Source of the DNA: Ailurus styani
Lineage: Eukaryota; Chordata; Mammalia; Carnivora; Ailuridae
Assembly (NCBI GenBank): GCA_002007465.1
Contig: LNAC01000031.1
Coordinates: 6,484,069-6,548,068 of the forward strand
Length of the DNA: 64,000 nucleotides
Direction: 5' to 3'
Position 1 is the stretch's first letter. Each line of letters starts with the position of its first letter. Made by a program: the position numbers and the translations under genes. Positions 24,097 to 35,600 of this stretch are shown here, piece by piece. The notes beneath the pieces were generated by a model that was given only the letters and a program-made list of their open reading frames with translations, made no database searches and was not told where the DNA came from.

Positions 24097-24293
24097 GAGC
24101 TGAAGGGCATTTTAAACATGTATCACTTTTGGCCTGTTTTTTAAAAACCCAAATAAAGTATATTAGTAAATAAGTGCGTTAAGGCCAAGCTTACTTGTGT
24201 GTTTGTTGGCTTTAAGTCTCAACTGCCATGGGTCTGCAGTGAGACATTTCAGAGAGAAAGAGCCCTTGAGCATGTGAATGAATAATGTTTCTT

Positions 24294-24492
24294 TTATTTT
24301 TTTTAAAGATTTTATTTATTTATTTGACAGAGAGAGAGAAAGATTACAAGTAGGCAGAGAGGCAGGCAGAGAAAGGAGGAAGCAGGCTCCCTGCTGAGCA
24401 GAGAGCCCGATGCGGGGCTTGATCCCAGGATCCTGAGATCATGACCTGAGCCGAAGGCAGACACTTTAACCACTGAGCCACCCAGGCACCTC
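24294..24492 (-). mobile_element. Can-SINE, mustelid-type
   Basis: Reverse SINE with a T-run, the tail motif, GTAGGCAGAGAGGCAGGCAG and a head ending CACCCAGGCACCTC. The perfect 16-bp TSD ATGAATAATGTTTCTT is at 24278-24293 and 24493-24508. The head has lost one C of the usual AACCCACTGAG. Young insertion. Confidence 0.95.
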
Positions 24493-24508
24493 ATGAATAA
24501 TGTTTCTT

Positions 24509-26764
24509 GAAAAGATGCTTTTCTTTCCTGTTCTGAGATAGTGTTAGTAATGTACATGTGCATGAATATGACTGAAAAGCCTCAGTGGTGCCTACCTGTA
24601 TGTACGTGTATGTGTTGCTCTCATGGGGCCTTGGTTGCTGCACGTGATGTTTGAAGTACTTGTGCGTACCTCTTTTACTCACCTGGTTACTTCAGAGCCT
24701 TTGCTGACTGAAGAGTGCTCCTGCCTGGCCACATTGCTTCACTACAGGGGGCTGTCTGGTTCCCAGGCAGCCACTTTGCTGCTCCCTGATGGGATACAGG
24801 CATGGACCTTATTCTTTGTGAAGGGATAGGGCTTGGAACTTCAGGAGGGGTTTTATACCTGTTTATGGAGGTGAGGAAAGAAAATACAGATTCCTTACCT
24901 GGATAGGGAAACTTGGTTTTCAAAATGTACAGATACGTGATGTTTCTCATTTTATTGGGCTTAGATCTGCACCTGGGGTGGCATGGATTTCAGAGTCATG
25001 ATTTAAGGTAAGGAAAGAAAACTTGAACCAAAACTATTACCATAGAAGATCCTGGTTGTATTTTTGAAAGGTTGAGCTAAATAATTTTAGTGATCAGCGG
25101 AAGACCAACTGTTGTACTTCTGAAAAGTTGTTCTTAGAAAGGCTTGGATTAATAATTTGTTTCCATTTTGTTCACAGATATACTGTCTGTAGGACAGGGG
25201 TAGACTGAATACCTGCTTCACTGAATACCCGCTTCACAGCACCTTTCACATTTTCTTGTTGGAAAGACAACCGTTGGAGAATCATCTTGTTACCATCAGC
25301 AAAAATGCAAACAAATCAAGACATTAAGAATGCCACAGTGGCCGGCAGTTAATGATGCCAGTGTTACACAAGCTTCAGCAAAGTTTTCAAGACAGTGTGC
25401 CTCACTAGCCAGAAATCAGGGAAGATTGAACCTATCCTTTTGTCTCAGCTGTTCCTAAAATCAATGCATTCCCTCCAAATTAATGTGAATTGAAATATGC
25501 ATTGCCTTTTCAACTTAATTGAGTACTTACTATGGGTGAATCACTGCACAAAATAGGGGAGGGAAAATGAGGGAGACAAGTAAGATGTGTTTCCTGCCTT
25601 CAATGGGTTTACAATTAGTTTCAGGGCACTTTTATTTTTTCTTCTACGCTTAATTAAGTATGTTTCTAAGATAGAAAACAAATGAATGGAAAAGTGTATT
25701 CTGCAAGTATTTTAAATCCCTTTAATAAAAACAAAACAAAATAATCTAATATGGGCAACTCAAGGATATCTTAATTCCATTTTTTGGACTTTCGATAGAT
25801 AGGATGGATTTTATTGATTCTGTAAATATTTGGTAGACTTTAGAGATATTAACACATTAGAGTTGGAATTAATTGAATTAAATTCTTTTTTTCCCCTTAG
25901 GTGTAGATTGTTTCAAAAAAATACATTGCGTTTGTACATATCTTGCAGAGTGGGTAGGTGAATTATATCTGTTGTCTCTGTAGTCCTCTACCTTCTGTGC
26001 CCTAGGAGTCTGACATCCTGTGTGGGTTATTAGCATGGGGAAGGGGAAGATTTGGATCAGACTTGGGAATATTGTTCATGGACCCGAGATAGAGCAGGGA
26101 TAGGAGCAAAACACACCCAGGCAATGACTCTGTTGGAAAATTTGGCTATTTCAGTATTCATGTGTTATCCTCTCTGCTCCAAAATTACTGTACAATTTTT
26201 TTTCAAAAACTTATTTCCAATCTGGAAATAAGTCATGATTTTTTCAGTGTTAAGACACTAATATGACTATAGATACTAGACATTTTATATAGTGTTTGTA
26301 ACACATTTTAGTATGTATGAAGCAACAATAGACACGTCTTTGTCTTGAGTAGTGTCCATCTGAATGGAAAATGTGCCAGCTTTTTTTTTTAAACATCATC
26401 AACAGACTTCTTAATTAAGCTGCCAGTAATACTGCCAATAGCACTGTGCATCATTTGAGAATTGAATTGTGAAGTGCTGTTTCCCTATCATTGAATAAAC
26501 GATGTTGCCCCATATAAAATGGATTTAAAGTGTTCTTCGAATGGGACGTTATATTGCTCCCTAACTAATTTGATGAGAATTCTCACACCTTCCCTTTTTA
26601 CTTAATTTCCAAAAACCTTTATTTTGCTCCCCAGTAAGGAATTGTTCTCATTTGACTAGTGAGTTTAATTATATGATCCATCCTTAATAGGATGAATTGC
26701 CCTGCCCCCTAAATCCTGATGGTGATACTGGATATTTGTTAATCTGAGTTATGAAACTATATTG
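24509..26764. other. Unique non-coding DNA, no gene seen
   Basis: No repeat recognised in 2.2 kb. The region 26390-26700 (TTAATTAAGCTGCCAG, GAATAAACGATGTTGCC) is AT-rich and non-repetitive, and could be constrained non-coding DNA. Frames are short (up to 87 codons) and unrecognised. Confidence 0.55.
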
Positions 26765-26885
26765 TACTAAATTGTAGACCTTTATTTCCTATTCTGTGAA
26801 ATTTCTTGGAGGGACCATCTCTATGTTCCTGGAACCTGGCACAGTGCCTGCTGCATAGTAGGTATGTGTTGAGTAAACATTTGGT
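26765..26885 (+). repeat. L2 3'-end remnant
   Basis: AACCTGGCACAGTGCCTGCT, CATAGTAGGTATGTG and GAGTAAACATTTGG follow the forward L2 3' terminus. Confidence 0.7.
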
Positions 26886-27214
26886 GATCAAAACATGTAA
26901 AGTAGCTTTTTTCTGTGGTTCTTAAGGTTCTATAAAAGACAGAGGGGTCTTGCTAACAGAGTAGCACCTTCATCGGTTTACAGTCAATCTAGTTAGAATG
27001 AGTCCACGTTAACCGGATTCTTCATATTCAGCTTAGTCCACTGGGCTTCTTAATGGGTGTCTTGTATTCATCAGACTGGCCTTGTGATTTGTACTAACAT
27101 CTACTCTGCTTCCCCTGGCCCTTGGCCAACTCAATAGGGGTGGGCCTTTGGGGGGGCTGTTCTGCTTCTCCTCCTCTGACTTGTCTACTACTAGAAGAGC
27201 AATCGCTCTGTTCA
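26886..27214. other. Short unique stretch
   Basis: No gene or repeat recognised. Confidence 0.5.
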
Positions 27215-27415
27215 CTGGGTATTCACGACATGCCAGGCGCTGAGCTAAGTGTTTTACACATATCCTCTCACTTAATTATCTCATTTAAACCTTACAGCAA
27301 CCATTTGAAGTAGGTATTATCTACTGCAGAGATATGTATGTATCTTGCTTAAGTCATGGGGATCTAAATCCAGATCTCTTAGATTCTAAAGCCTGAACTA
27401 TTAACCTCTCCCCTC
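27215..27415 (-). repeat. MIR remnant
   Basis: Inverted MIR: CAGGCGCTGAGCTAAGTG, TTTACACATATCCTCTCACTTA, CTTACAGCAACCATTTGAAG, ATCTAAATCCAGATCTCTTAG in consensus order. Confidence 0.85.
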
Positions 27416-27963
27416 TGCTGCATCCCAGGAGAAATTTCCAGTGCCTGGTGGTGTGGGGGCAGATCAAATCTGGATGTAGTCCAGATTCATTTCATTTAGT
27501 ATTCCCAAACAGCAAACTGTCTAACAGATAAAACCCAGCAAATCACAGTTGTTTTGAGAATGGGGGAGGGCAGAGCAATTGGGAGAAAGCAAAGTTGGAG
27601 ACAAACCAATTGGAGTCAAACCTTTAGCCTTTATCTCATAATGCCTTTTTTTTTAAACTTTCTTTTTTTAACATGGCCTGACACCATGTGATAAATCAAA
27701 GCCTGACGTAATTGACCCAGAATTGATCCCCAAATGTCTTTTGGGGGAACATGCTTTAACGCTAGTTGTTGATTCTGAGGAATAATTGCCACCCTAGAAA
27801 GGTAATTACATATGCCATTGTTTATACACATAATAGGCCTAGAATGCATATTCTGCACAGAGGGAAGGAGAATCCTGCTTCCACATTAGGGGTGTGTGCT
27901 TTGTATTGTGTCAGAATGCCACAAATAGCATTTGAACTGCTCTCTCCTACTGCTTATTTCCCT

Positions 27964-27966
<3 letters not shown>

Positions 27967-27998
<32 letters not shown>
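27967..27998. repeat. (GT)16 microsatellite
   Basis: Thirty-two bases of uninterrupted GT. Alternating purine-pyrimidine runs of this length can adopt left-handed DNA, and they are usually length-polymorphic. Confidence 0.97.
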
Positions 27999-28000
<2 letters not shown>

Positions 28001-28485
28001 GGGTGAGGTTAGGAATGAGGAAGGAGATGGGCCATGGACAGCTGTTTGTTGAGCTGAGTGACAGTGATTCGCTTTTCCTTAATTTTTTAGCTTACCAAAA
28101 CATCTTCTGGATCTGATTCATTTAGCTCGGTCTGGTAAAAGGACTTTTTTCTTCCTGCTTGGCATATGCTTATTAATGAGTTCTCATATTTCTTTCCATC
28201 AAGTGCTGTTTACCTTGTGGAAATATAAAGTGAGACTCTTTCTCCGCAACATCCTCCTAAATGCCCTGGTTTTGACCATCCCTTTAAGTACACCAAATAG
28301 TCAGCTAAAATAGTAGCTAGTGCCTTTCCTCTCACTGTGCTTTCTGGTAAAACATAAGTGGGATTTAAACCACAAATGACCAATTAAAGCACTTCATGCC
28401 TTTTTCCTTTAGCCATAAGACAGTAGTTATCCTAAGTAAATATAACAAATAGGCTATTTTGTGGTAGTCTAATCTAGCAACATAC

Positions 28486-28512
28486 CACACACACACATAT
28501 ATATATATATAT
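28486..28512. repeat. Compound (AC)n(AT)n
   Basis: About six AC units pass directly into about eight AT units. Confidence 0.9.
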
Positions 28513-28599
28513 TTTCTTGTTTTAAATCAAAGCCTTAAAAAAACAATGTCATGACTTTTTGTAGTACTGCCCAATGAAAGGAATACATATGTATTCCAA

Positions 28600-30420
28600 T
28601 ATGGAACTGAGCATTGTTTGAGGCTAAAGCAATTCATTCTGGGCTATTCTCGGCTGCAGTGTCCAGCAAATTGCATGACCTGCTTGTTAGACTTGACAAG
28701 AGTGTTTTACCTAACAAAGGCCTCTGCAGCTCTGAGCAGCAGTGGAATGTCAGAATGAGCACATTTCACACACAGATGTGCAGCCATAATAGCCTCTAAG
28801 AAGATGCATTTGGCAGGGAGCTAAGGGTGGGGGTTGGGTGCTTGGAGTGGGTGGTGTGTGAGTGTGTGGTTCGGGGGCCAGCGGGAGAAGCAGGCCAACT
28901 GTTAGCAGTAGGGACATGGCCTCACTGACCACATTTAATCAGCCCTCTGTAAACAATTCAACATTTTCATTGTTCTCTAAAAACTAATAAAGAGAAACAA
29001 GCACTTTTCATTCATCTTGAAGTAATTTTCTGTCAGGTTGGAGCCCCTTGCGGCCTCCAGCTTGTGCAATGCTAGCTGTGTGATACAACAACTATTGCAA
29101 TTTATTTTACAAACTCTGGTCATTCACATGTCAGTTAGTGTTCACCAAGCCGGCATCTGAAATTGTGCAGTTAACGAGTTTTACAACATTTCTATCAAGA
29201 GAAACTGTTTAGCATAACTGACTCTTAAGGAGTTATTATACCTCTAAAAATCCATTTTAAGGGGCATTATTTAAATAAAATAGAAAAACGGTTCACTGCC
29301 TTTTAAAGGGGCTACAAAAAAAGTCCATCAGCTCCAGTGCAGTAATCCTCAGCTTAAAGCACTCTTGAGAGTACTTCTGGGAATTGTCAGCATAATGAAA
29401 TGTTTTGTGAAATGTCCAGATAGATTCCTCTACTCAACAATTTTACTGCACCATATTTATTTTCCTTCCAGTTTTTAAAGAAGTGAATTACTTTTTGAGA
29501 GGATGACTCTATGTTGTGTAGATTAACTGAGCACATTATTACCCAGGTTGTAGCAGAAGTGATGGTTCTGTTTGCAGTGTTATCCATATGCATCTGCAGC
29601 CGGGGGCAAAGAAGAGGAAGGCAGCTTTCCCCTGTAGTGCGTTAGCTCCAAAAGGGTTAAATTGCCATGAAGCCTACGGATTTCGTATTTTCCTCATGCC
29701 ATGTTTCCTCAGACTTTTAAACAACTTGGGTACAAAATGGCCCCTGTAAATACTTTCTTTCAGCTTTAAAAAATGGACTCTGTTTTCTTACCCTAAATTA
29801 CAAATGCAGGGAATCCCATACACTTGTGCATTGGCACATGCATAGTGATGCATATCATTTGAACCTGGCCCATTTCGGTAGGAGATGCTATTGAACATTT
29901 TACTTAAATAATAGTAGATTCCTTACATTAACTGAGATGGCCAATGACCCCCAAACCAATTAATGGCTAGAGTCCATAATAGAGCACTATATAGCATAGC
30001 AGCAAGTTCATTTAGCATATTATATTAACTAACGGGAGTAGAAGCCACCACTTGTAATGTAAATGGCTTAATGGTTCTTTCTACAGTGAGCAAGGCCAGG
30101 AGAAAAATTATGTTCTGCTGTAACAAGAGATACTCCATATCCCTAGGAGGTGTGTCTGTAACAGGGCACATTTTCATTTTGCAACCAATGGTCCCCTAAT
30201 TTCATAGACTGATGTTTGTGCACATGACTTCAATTTTCTGAGGGAGACAGGCAGGTGTTCTTGTGCCTGTTAGCTGTATCTGCCCATAAGAAGCACAGTA
30301 ACATCCATGAGCCAAATACAATTTGACATGATTCATACCTTTATTACCTCCTACAGAATGATATTATTTCATGCTGGCACATTAATGTTTCCAGCACGAT
30401 ACTGTCATTCCTGGAAATTT
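28600..30420. other. Repeat-free AT-rich block, candidate conserved non-coding DNA
   Basis: About 1.8 kb with no interspersed repeat, in a window where most 2-kb stretches carry one. Homopurine and simple-sequence tracts are few. It contains CpG-bearing words among AT-rich sequence, such as CCTTGCGGCCTCCAG (near 29046) and AAGCCGGCATCTG (near 29146). Long repeat-free AT-rich blocks of this kind often hold enhancers of developmental genes. That is inference; no coding frame longer than 68 codons is present. Confidence 0.4.
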
Positions 30421-30811
30421 TACCTTTCGAAGTTCAAATATTGAAGAATGAGTTTTAAAATTCTCTCACTGCCTTAGATTTGGGGAAAATGCAACTTACT
30501 CCAAGGTCAGCTTTTTTCTCTTTTTTGATATTTGATGGCCCTGTAGATAATATTCAGATAATGGGAAAGGTCATATCTGATAACTCTTCTTGACCAAAAA
30601 GCTCGATTCTCTCCTATTCCCATTTTTTGCAAGTAATATTTCATCAACTTCTCATGTCATACTTACTTCACTGTTATTTGTTCCTCTAGGGATGCAAATT
30701 CAGGAGATATTGACCCACAATGTTTAAATGATGGCAGCTTTAATCCATTTGATGTAGTACTTAGATCTGTCCTGATACTCCAGCATTCAAAATTAGGGCA
30801 GATGGAGTATA
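30421..30811. other. Short unique stretch
   Basis: No gene or repeat recognised. Confidence 0.5.
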
Positions 30812-31528
30812 GAAGTTTCCTGTTGATGCCATGACAAATCACCACAACTTCAGTGGCTTGAAATAATGCAAGTTTATTGGCATACAGTTCTGTAGTTCAG
30901 AGGTCTCACCGTGCTTAAAATCACTTGTTGACCAAGCTGCGTTCCTTCTGGAGGTTCTAGGGGAGTATCCTTTCCCTTGCCTTTTCTAGCTTCTGGAGAC
31001 TGCTTGCTTTCCTTGACTCATGGCCTCTTCCTCCATCTTCAAATCTAGGAGTGGTGAGTCGAATGCTTCTCACATAGCATCAATCTGCCTCTTTTCCATT
31101 GTCACCTTTCTCTTTCATGGGCTGCAGCTGGAAAATGTTCTGTACCTTTGAGGAATCATGTGATTAGATTGTGCCCACCCAGAAAATCCAGGATAATCTC
31201 TCCACCTCAAGGTCCATATCCTAAAACACATCTTCAAAATCTCTTTTGCTGGGCACCTGGGTGGCTCAGTTGGTTAAGCAACTGCCTTTGGCTCAGGTCA
31301 TGATCCCTGAGTCCTGGGATCGAGTCCTGGATCGGGGCTCCCAGCTCCACGAGTAGTCTGCTTCTCCCTCTGACTTTCTCCTCTCTCATGCTCTCTCTCA
31401 CTCTCTCTCTCAAATTAAAAAAAAATCTCTTTGGCCATGCAAGATATAATATTTACAGGGTCTGGAGAATGGGACTTGGACATCTTTGGTGGGGGATGAG
31501 GGTTGATGGCATTAATCTGCCTACCACA
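30812..31528 (-). repeat. MLT1B/C-type MaLR LTR, split by a SINE
   Basis: An inverted MaLR LTR, nearly complete: TTTCCTGTTGATGCC, TTAGTGGCTT-like, CATACAGTTCTGTAGTTC, CTTCTGGAGGTTCTAGGGG, CATCTTCAAATCTAGGAG, ATCCAGGATAATCTCTCC, then GGACTTGGACATCTTTGG and CTGCCTACCACA at the right end. The Can-SINE at 31248-31421 interrupts it. No internal retroviral sequence flanks it, so it is a solo LTR. Confidence 0.85.
31248..31421 (+). mobile_element. Can-SINE inside the MLT1 LTR
   Basis: Forward SINE with head GGGCACCTGGGTGGCTCAG, box-B-like GGGATCGAGTCC and a short A-tail after a CT-rich run. TSD AAAATCTCTTT is at 31236-31246 and 31422-31432. The usual AAATAAATAAATAAAATC tail is reduced to AAATTAAAAAA. 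The MLT1 sequence resumes directly after the second TSD copy. Confidence 0.93.
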
Positions 31529-32499
31529 TGAGTCTCTGAGAGTTCTTTCTTGTACCAATATTTGGAGAGTTGATTGCAGTTCCTAGGAGTCTCCAAACTT
31601 TTAAAATCATGCATGAAAATAGTTTTAAAATTTTGATTATGTACCCCAGTATATATACATTTCCTTCTAAACCATCCTACCATTATCTATGTTAACAGTA
31701 TATATATTATTAGTAAAGCTTCATTTCTTTTTAGTATATACATAAATAAAAACAGATCTAATGGTTTCTTTGCACCTCAGTGCACCATCTTGTTTGCCTC
31801 TACAGCTGTGTACCCCTAATTTTGGAGGAGAAGGAGAAAGGATGTAGTTTGGGTTAACTTGTGTCAATATGGCTCTTTATTCTTTCAAAAATACAAGTCT
31901 TTAAAATGAGGAAGGGACTGCAGAGACTTTTTGGTAGTCTCTGGTAGTTTTTGTCAGTGAGGAGTTGCAGGGTATAACAGTATAGAATGTAACATACCCA
32001 AAGCTTTCCTGAGAGTTAATTATAGAATTATAGAATTATAAGACATAGGCCATTTTATGAAAGACTTTCTAGATTGTTCACCAAAAGCTGTAGAATAAGA
32101 CCACATCTCATCAAACAGCTACTCCTGTCAGTTCACTTGAAAATCCCAAGAAGCCAATTGCTCGACAACCATTTTTTTTATTTTTAATTTTTTTAACAAT
32201 AGCAGAACAACCTTTACTCTGAGCAGATAGACAAAGGACAAATGTAAAATAAATTTTAAAAGAATTTTTTGTACAGTTATAAGACACTATCAGAAAAGCA
32301 AGCATCTTATGGTTCCATAATCGTCTCCAGCTGGCAAATTACATTTCCTATTATCTCATTGTTTTTCAAACCTATCTAGTGATAAGAATTACTCAGTTCT
32401 CTGGAAAACTTAGGAATCTGGGTAAATTGTTATTATTTTTTTAAATAAGTGCCTCAAGTAGTTCTTATGACTAAGCAAGCTTACAAGATACTGCTTATT
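31529..32499. other. Unique non-coding DNA, no gene seen
   Basis: No recognised repeat apart from T-rich low complexity at 32171-32195. Confidence 0.5.
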
Positions 32500-32640
32500 T
32501 CATATTCAAAACAAGCCTGTAAGGTAGGCAAAATATATATTCTTAATTACCATTTTACAGATGAGCAAAGTAAGGCTCACTGAGTTTAGGTGACTTTCCC
32601 TTAATCAGAGTAACATCTCTGAGCTCCGACAGTCCTTCGA
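32500..32640 (-). repeat. MIR remnant
   Basis: Inverted MIR core: AAGCCTGTAAGGTAGGC, CATTTTACAGATGAGCAAAG, GGCTCACTGAGTTTAGGTGAC. Confidence 0.8.
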
Positions 32641-35600
32641 CTATTAACTTATCCTTTTCTTTCTTGCAGTAGAACTTGTGATAATTATTTATGTTCAGAA
32701 ATTAGAAAGGAAAAGATTTTAAACACTAGTGGCAAGGTCCATGTGAAACTAAGCTGAGAGAAAGGGTGATTCTGATAAGTTCATTTGAAATCATAGTTTT
32801 CGACTTTGAAAACATCTATATCCTATCAGCCACTCTCGATCTCCACCGTATGGGCCTATTACAGCATAAGAAAGCCAGAAATTGTGACACAAGCTGACTC
32901 TGTTAAGTCCCCTTGTGTTAAAATGTGAGATGTTTTTAGAGCAGTCACCCTCAGAAAATGGGATCTTGCTAAGATATGCTGACACACCTCTGAAATCAAA
33001 AAGAGCTTCTGCTGGCAAATGAGAGCAGGTTGCCACAAAAACATACATCAATTAGGAAACAAGTCGATGAGTGTTTGCCAACTGCCATAAGTGTCCCAGA
33101 AGCAGTCTGGGCAGAATATTTTTGTTAATTTTTTCCAGGCACTTCCATCCTCTTTCTGAAAGGTGGGCAGGTAGTTTTCTTAAATCCTTCACTCATAGTT
33201 TCCATCAGTGACATCTCAAAATGTAACTGATAACATGTCAATGATTACTGTACAAAGAAGTTGAACATTAGAGTGAAATTTCCCTGTTGAAACCCAATAC
33301 AGGGATTAGCAACAATAGGGAATCTGTTTTATTTGCATTTAATTCGTACCTTCACACTATTATCTCCCATGTTTTAGTTTCAGGAAATGTGGTCTCAGGC
33401 TATTATAACCACATTTCATGCTGCTGTTGCACTGTTATTTGATCTCTATGGTTGGAAATGACTTACTGAAAAAATAAAGCTAGCATACTTTATTTTAATT
33501 ATACCAGTGCAGTGTCTAAATAAAAAATGTACTTTATATTTAATGTGGAGCACAGATTAAGAGTTTTATGGGACATAAAATCTATCTATATCATTTTCTA
33601 TTTACACATCAGTTATATATCTTTCTCTCAGCAAAACAAATGCCTATGGTCTGAAAACAAGGAAGGAGAGCATCGAAGTTGCAATCACACGGGCAGTAAA
33701 TAACATCTTAATTGGTCTGGAATGCCGGAGTTTGATTTTTTTTCTGCCTGGCTTTTATTTATTGATCTCTATAGCTTATTTATCTTTCCAGTGATTTGTA
33801 CAAGTCTATCTCCTTTCCTCAATAAGCCAATGTATGGTGGTTTTATATCGCACATCCCATCTGGGGAAATGGTCTAGTGAGAGAAGTGCAGTTGCTCTTG
33901 GAAAAGCCATTGTTTAAAAGCTTTTGTAGAGGTAAGAGCAACTTCTTGGTTTTTACGCTCTGTCTTCTGGAAAAGAGAAGGAAAGGAGAAGTGCAGCTAT
34001 TACGAAGTTGCCACCCAAAGTATGTTTCAACGATTCTCTTCTCTCCCTTGTTTGGCAGCAGTAGGAAAACAAAGAAGGATTTAGGGTACACTGGGAGATG
34101 TCTTTTAAATGTTCCTGTGCACGACTTAGCTCCGAAATCATAGGAGCTCCGAGGGTACCGACAGGAATGGATTATGTACAGCTCATACATATTCCGTAAA
34201 CCTTGGGTTTTCCTCTGTACTCCTCTCTGCAGTTCTAGTCCTAGTATTTTTTTAAACAGCTCTTTAGGATAAACGACACTTCAAATGACACATTATGTCC
34301 CACAGTGGGGCTGAGAACTGGCAAATGTAACCATTCTCGGGAAAGCTAGTTGGCAAAAAGTCCAACACTTTTCTTAGTAGATCGCTGTCCACAATGGAAG
34401 TGAATCCTGGAAAATTAGTCATTTTTCCCCCTCCTAAATCAGTGATCCCCTTTTCATCAAACCAGCACTTCCAGTATTTGTCATAATTCTGTTTGGCTGT
34501 CTTGATCTCACAGAATATTAGAAAAGTGCTCTGAAAGATCTCCTCTGTTGATAGCTGAGGGAAAAACAAGTTTACAGATGGCAATGCTATACTTACACTA
34601 TGCAAGTGATGCTTTGCAAAGTGCTTCTGTAAACATATTCCAAAGAAGAGGCTCTGCTCTCCCATCATCACCCTAGTATAACCTTAACTGCTTTAAAATG
34701 AGCTAATGAAAATTTGGGGCAGGTCTTTTAGAGAATGCATTTGCATTTGACATAATTAGTGGTAGGCAGATCTCACTACATCCAGAGGGAATCTCAAGAC
34801 AACTGCTTGGTCGACTATTAGTGCTTAATTTCTGAATGTCAAACCCTGCACATCTTAATTTCTAGAGAATAAGCTCAATTGAACTTGCTCCCCAGTTATG
34901 CAAAAACTGCTCAGATAAAACCAAGTGGACACCAATGTAATGAATGTGGTTATTAAATTGTTTCAATTGAAAGAACCCTATTCTTACACCATCATAATGG
35001 GAACAATTTATCCCCACCGATCGGGCTGTCTCTCTCTTTCTCTCTCTTGCTCTCTCTTTTTCTGAGCTCTCTTTGATCTTGAAGCATATTGCAGTGGTGT
35101 GTCCTATTGAAAAGCGAAACTGGGGCAATTTTAATGCTTTTGTACCTTACCAGTGCTCTATTTTTTCACTGTTTAAAAATAGCTGTTAATTATAAGTGCA
35201 GTTTAAATGTCTCAAGTGACCCAGAAATGCAGGTTGGAATGAGACAGATTGTGTGTCTCATATAAAACAGATGTACTCTCACAGAGCATTCTGAATTCAG
35301 TCTTCCCTCTCTATCCTTCTCTTGGGTTATTTCAATCAGGTATTGAGCTGGTCTAGCACTGTGCTATAAAATCCCACACATTTGAAGTGGAAAAAAAAGT
35401 GAATCTCTCCCTCTCTTTGCACCATAAAGAGCCTCTTTTGTGTATCAGTCCCTACTATGTGGGTGAATATGGTGCTTTTGGTGTTAGAAAATGGGACACG
35501 GGCCACTTTCCTGGCCTGGAAGACCATATGATTTTCTAGAGCCCCACTTTGCCTGTGTCTTGGGTCAGGTGGGGTGTGTCTTAAAAAGAACACTGTGGTA

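Larger units (their letters stand above)
27416..28599. other. Unique DNA with simple repeats
   Basis: No gene. It holds the (GT)16 run listed separately and a CACACA-to-TATATA tract at 28486-28512. Otherwise non-repetitive and AT-rich. Confidence 0.55.

Noticed and set aside
32171..32330. Processed pseudogene starting at the T-rich run
   Set aside because: Unlike the 23.6-kb case, no flanking direct repeat could be found.
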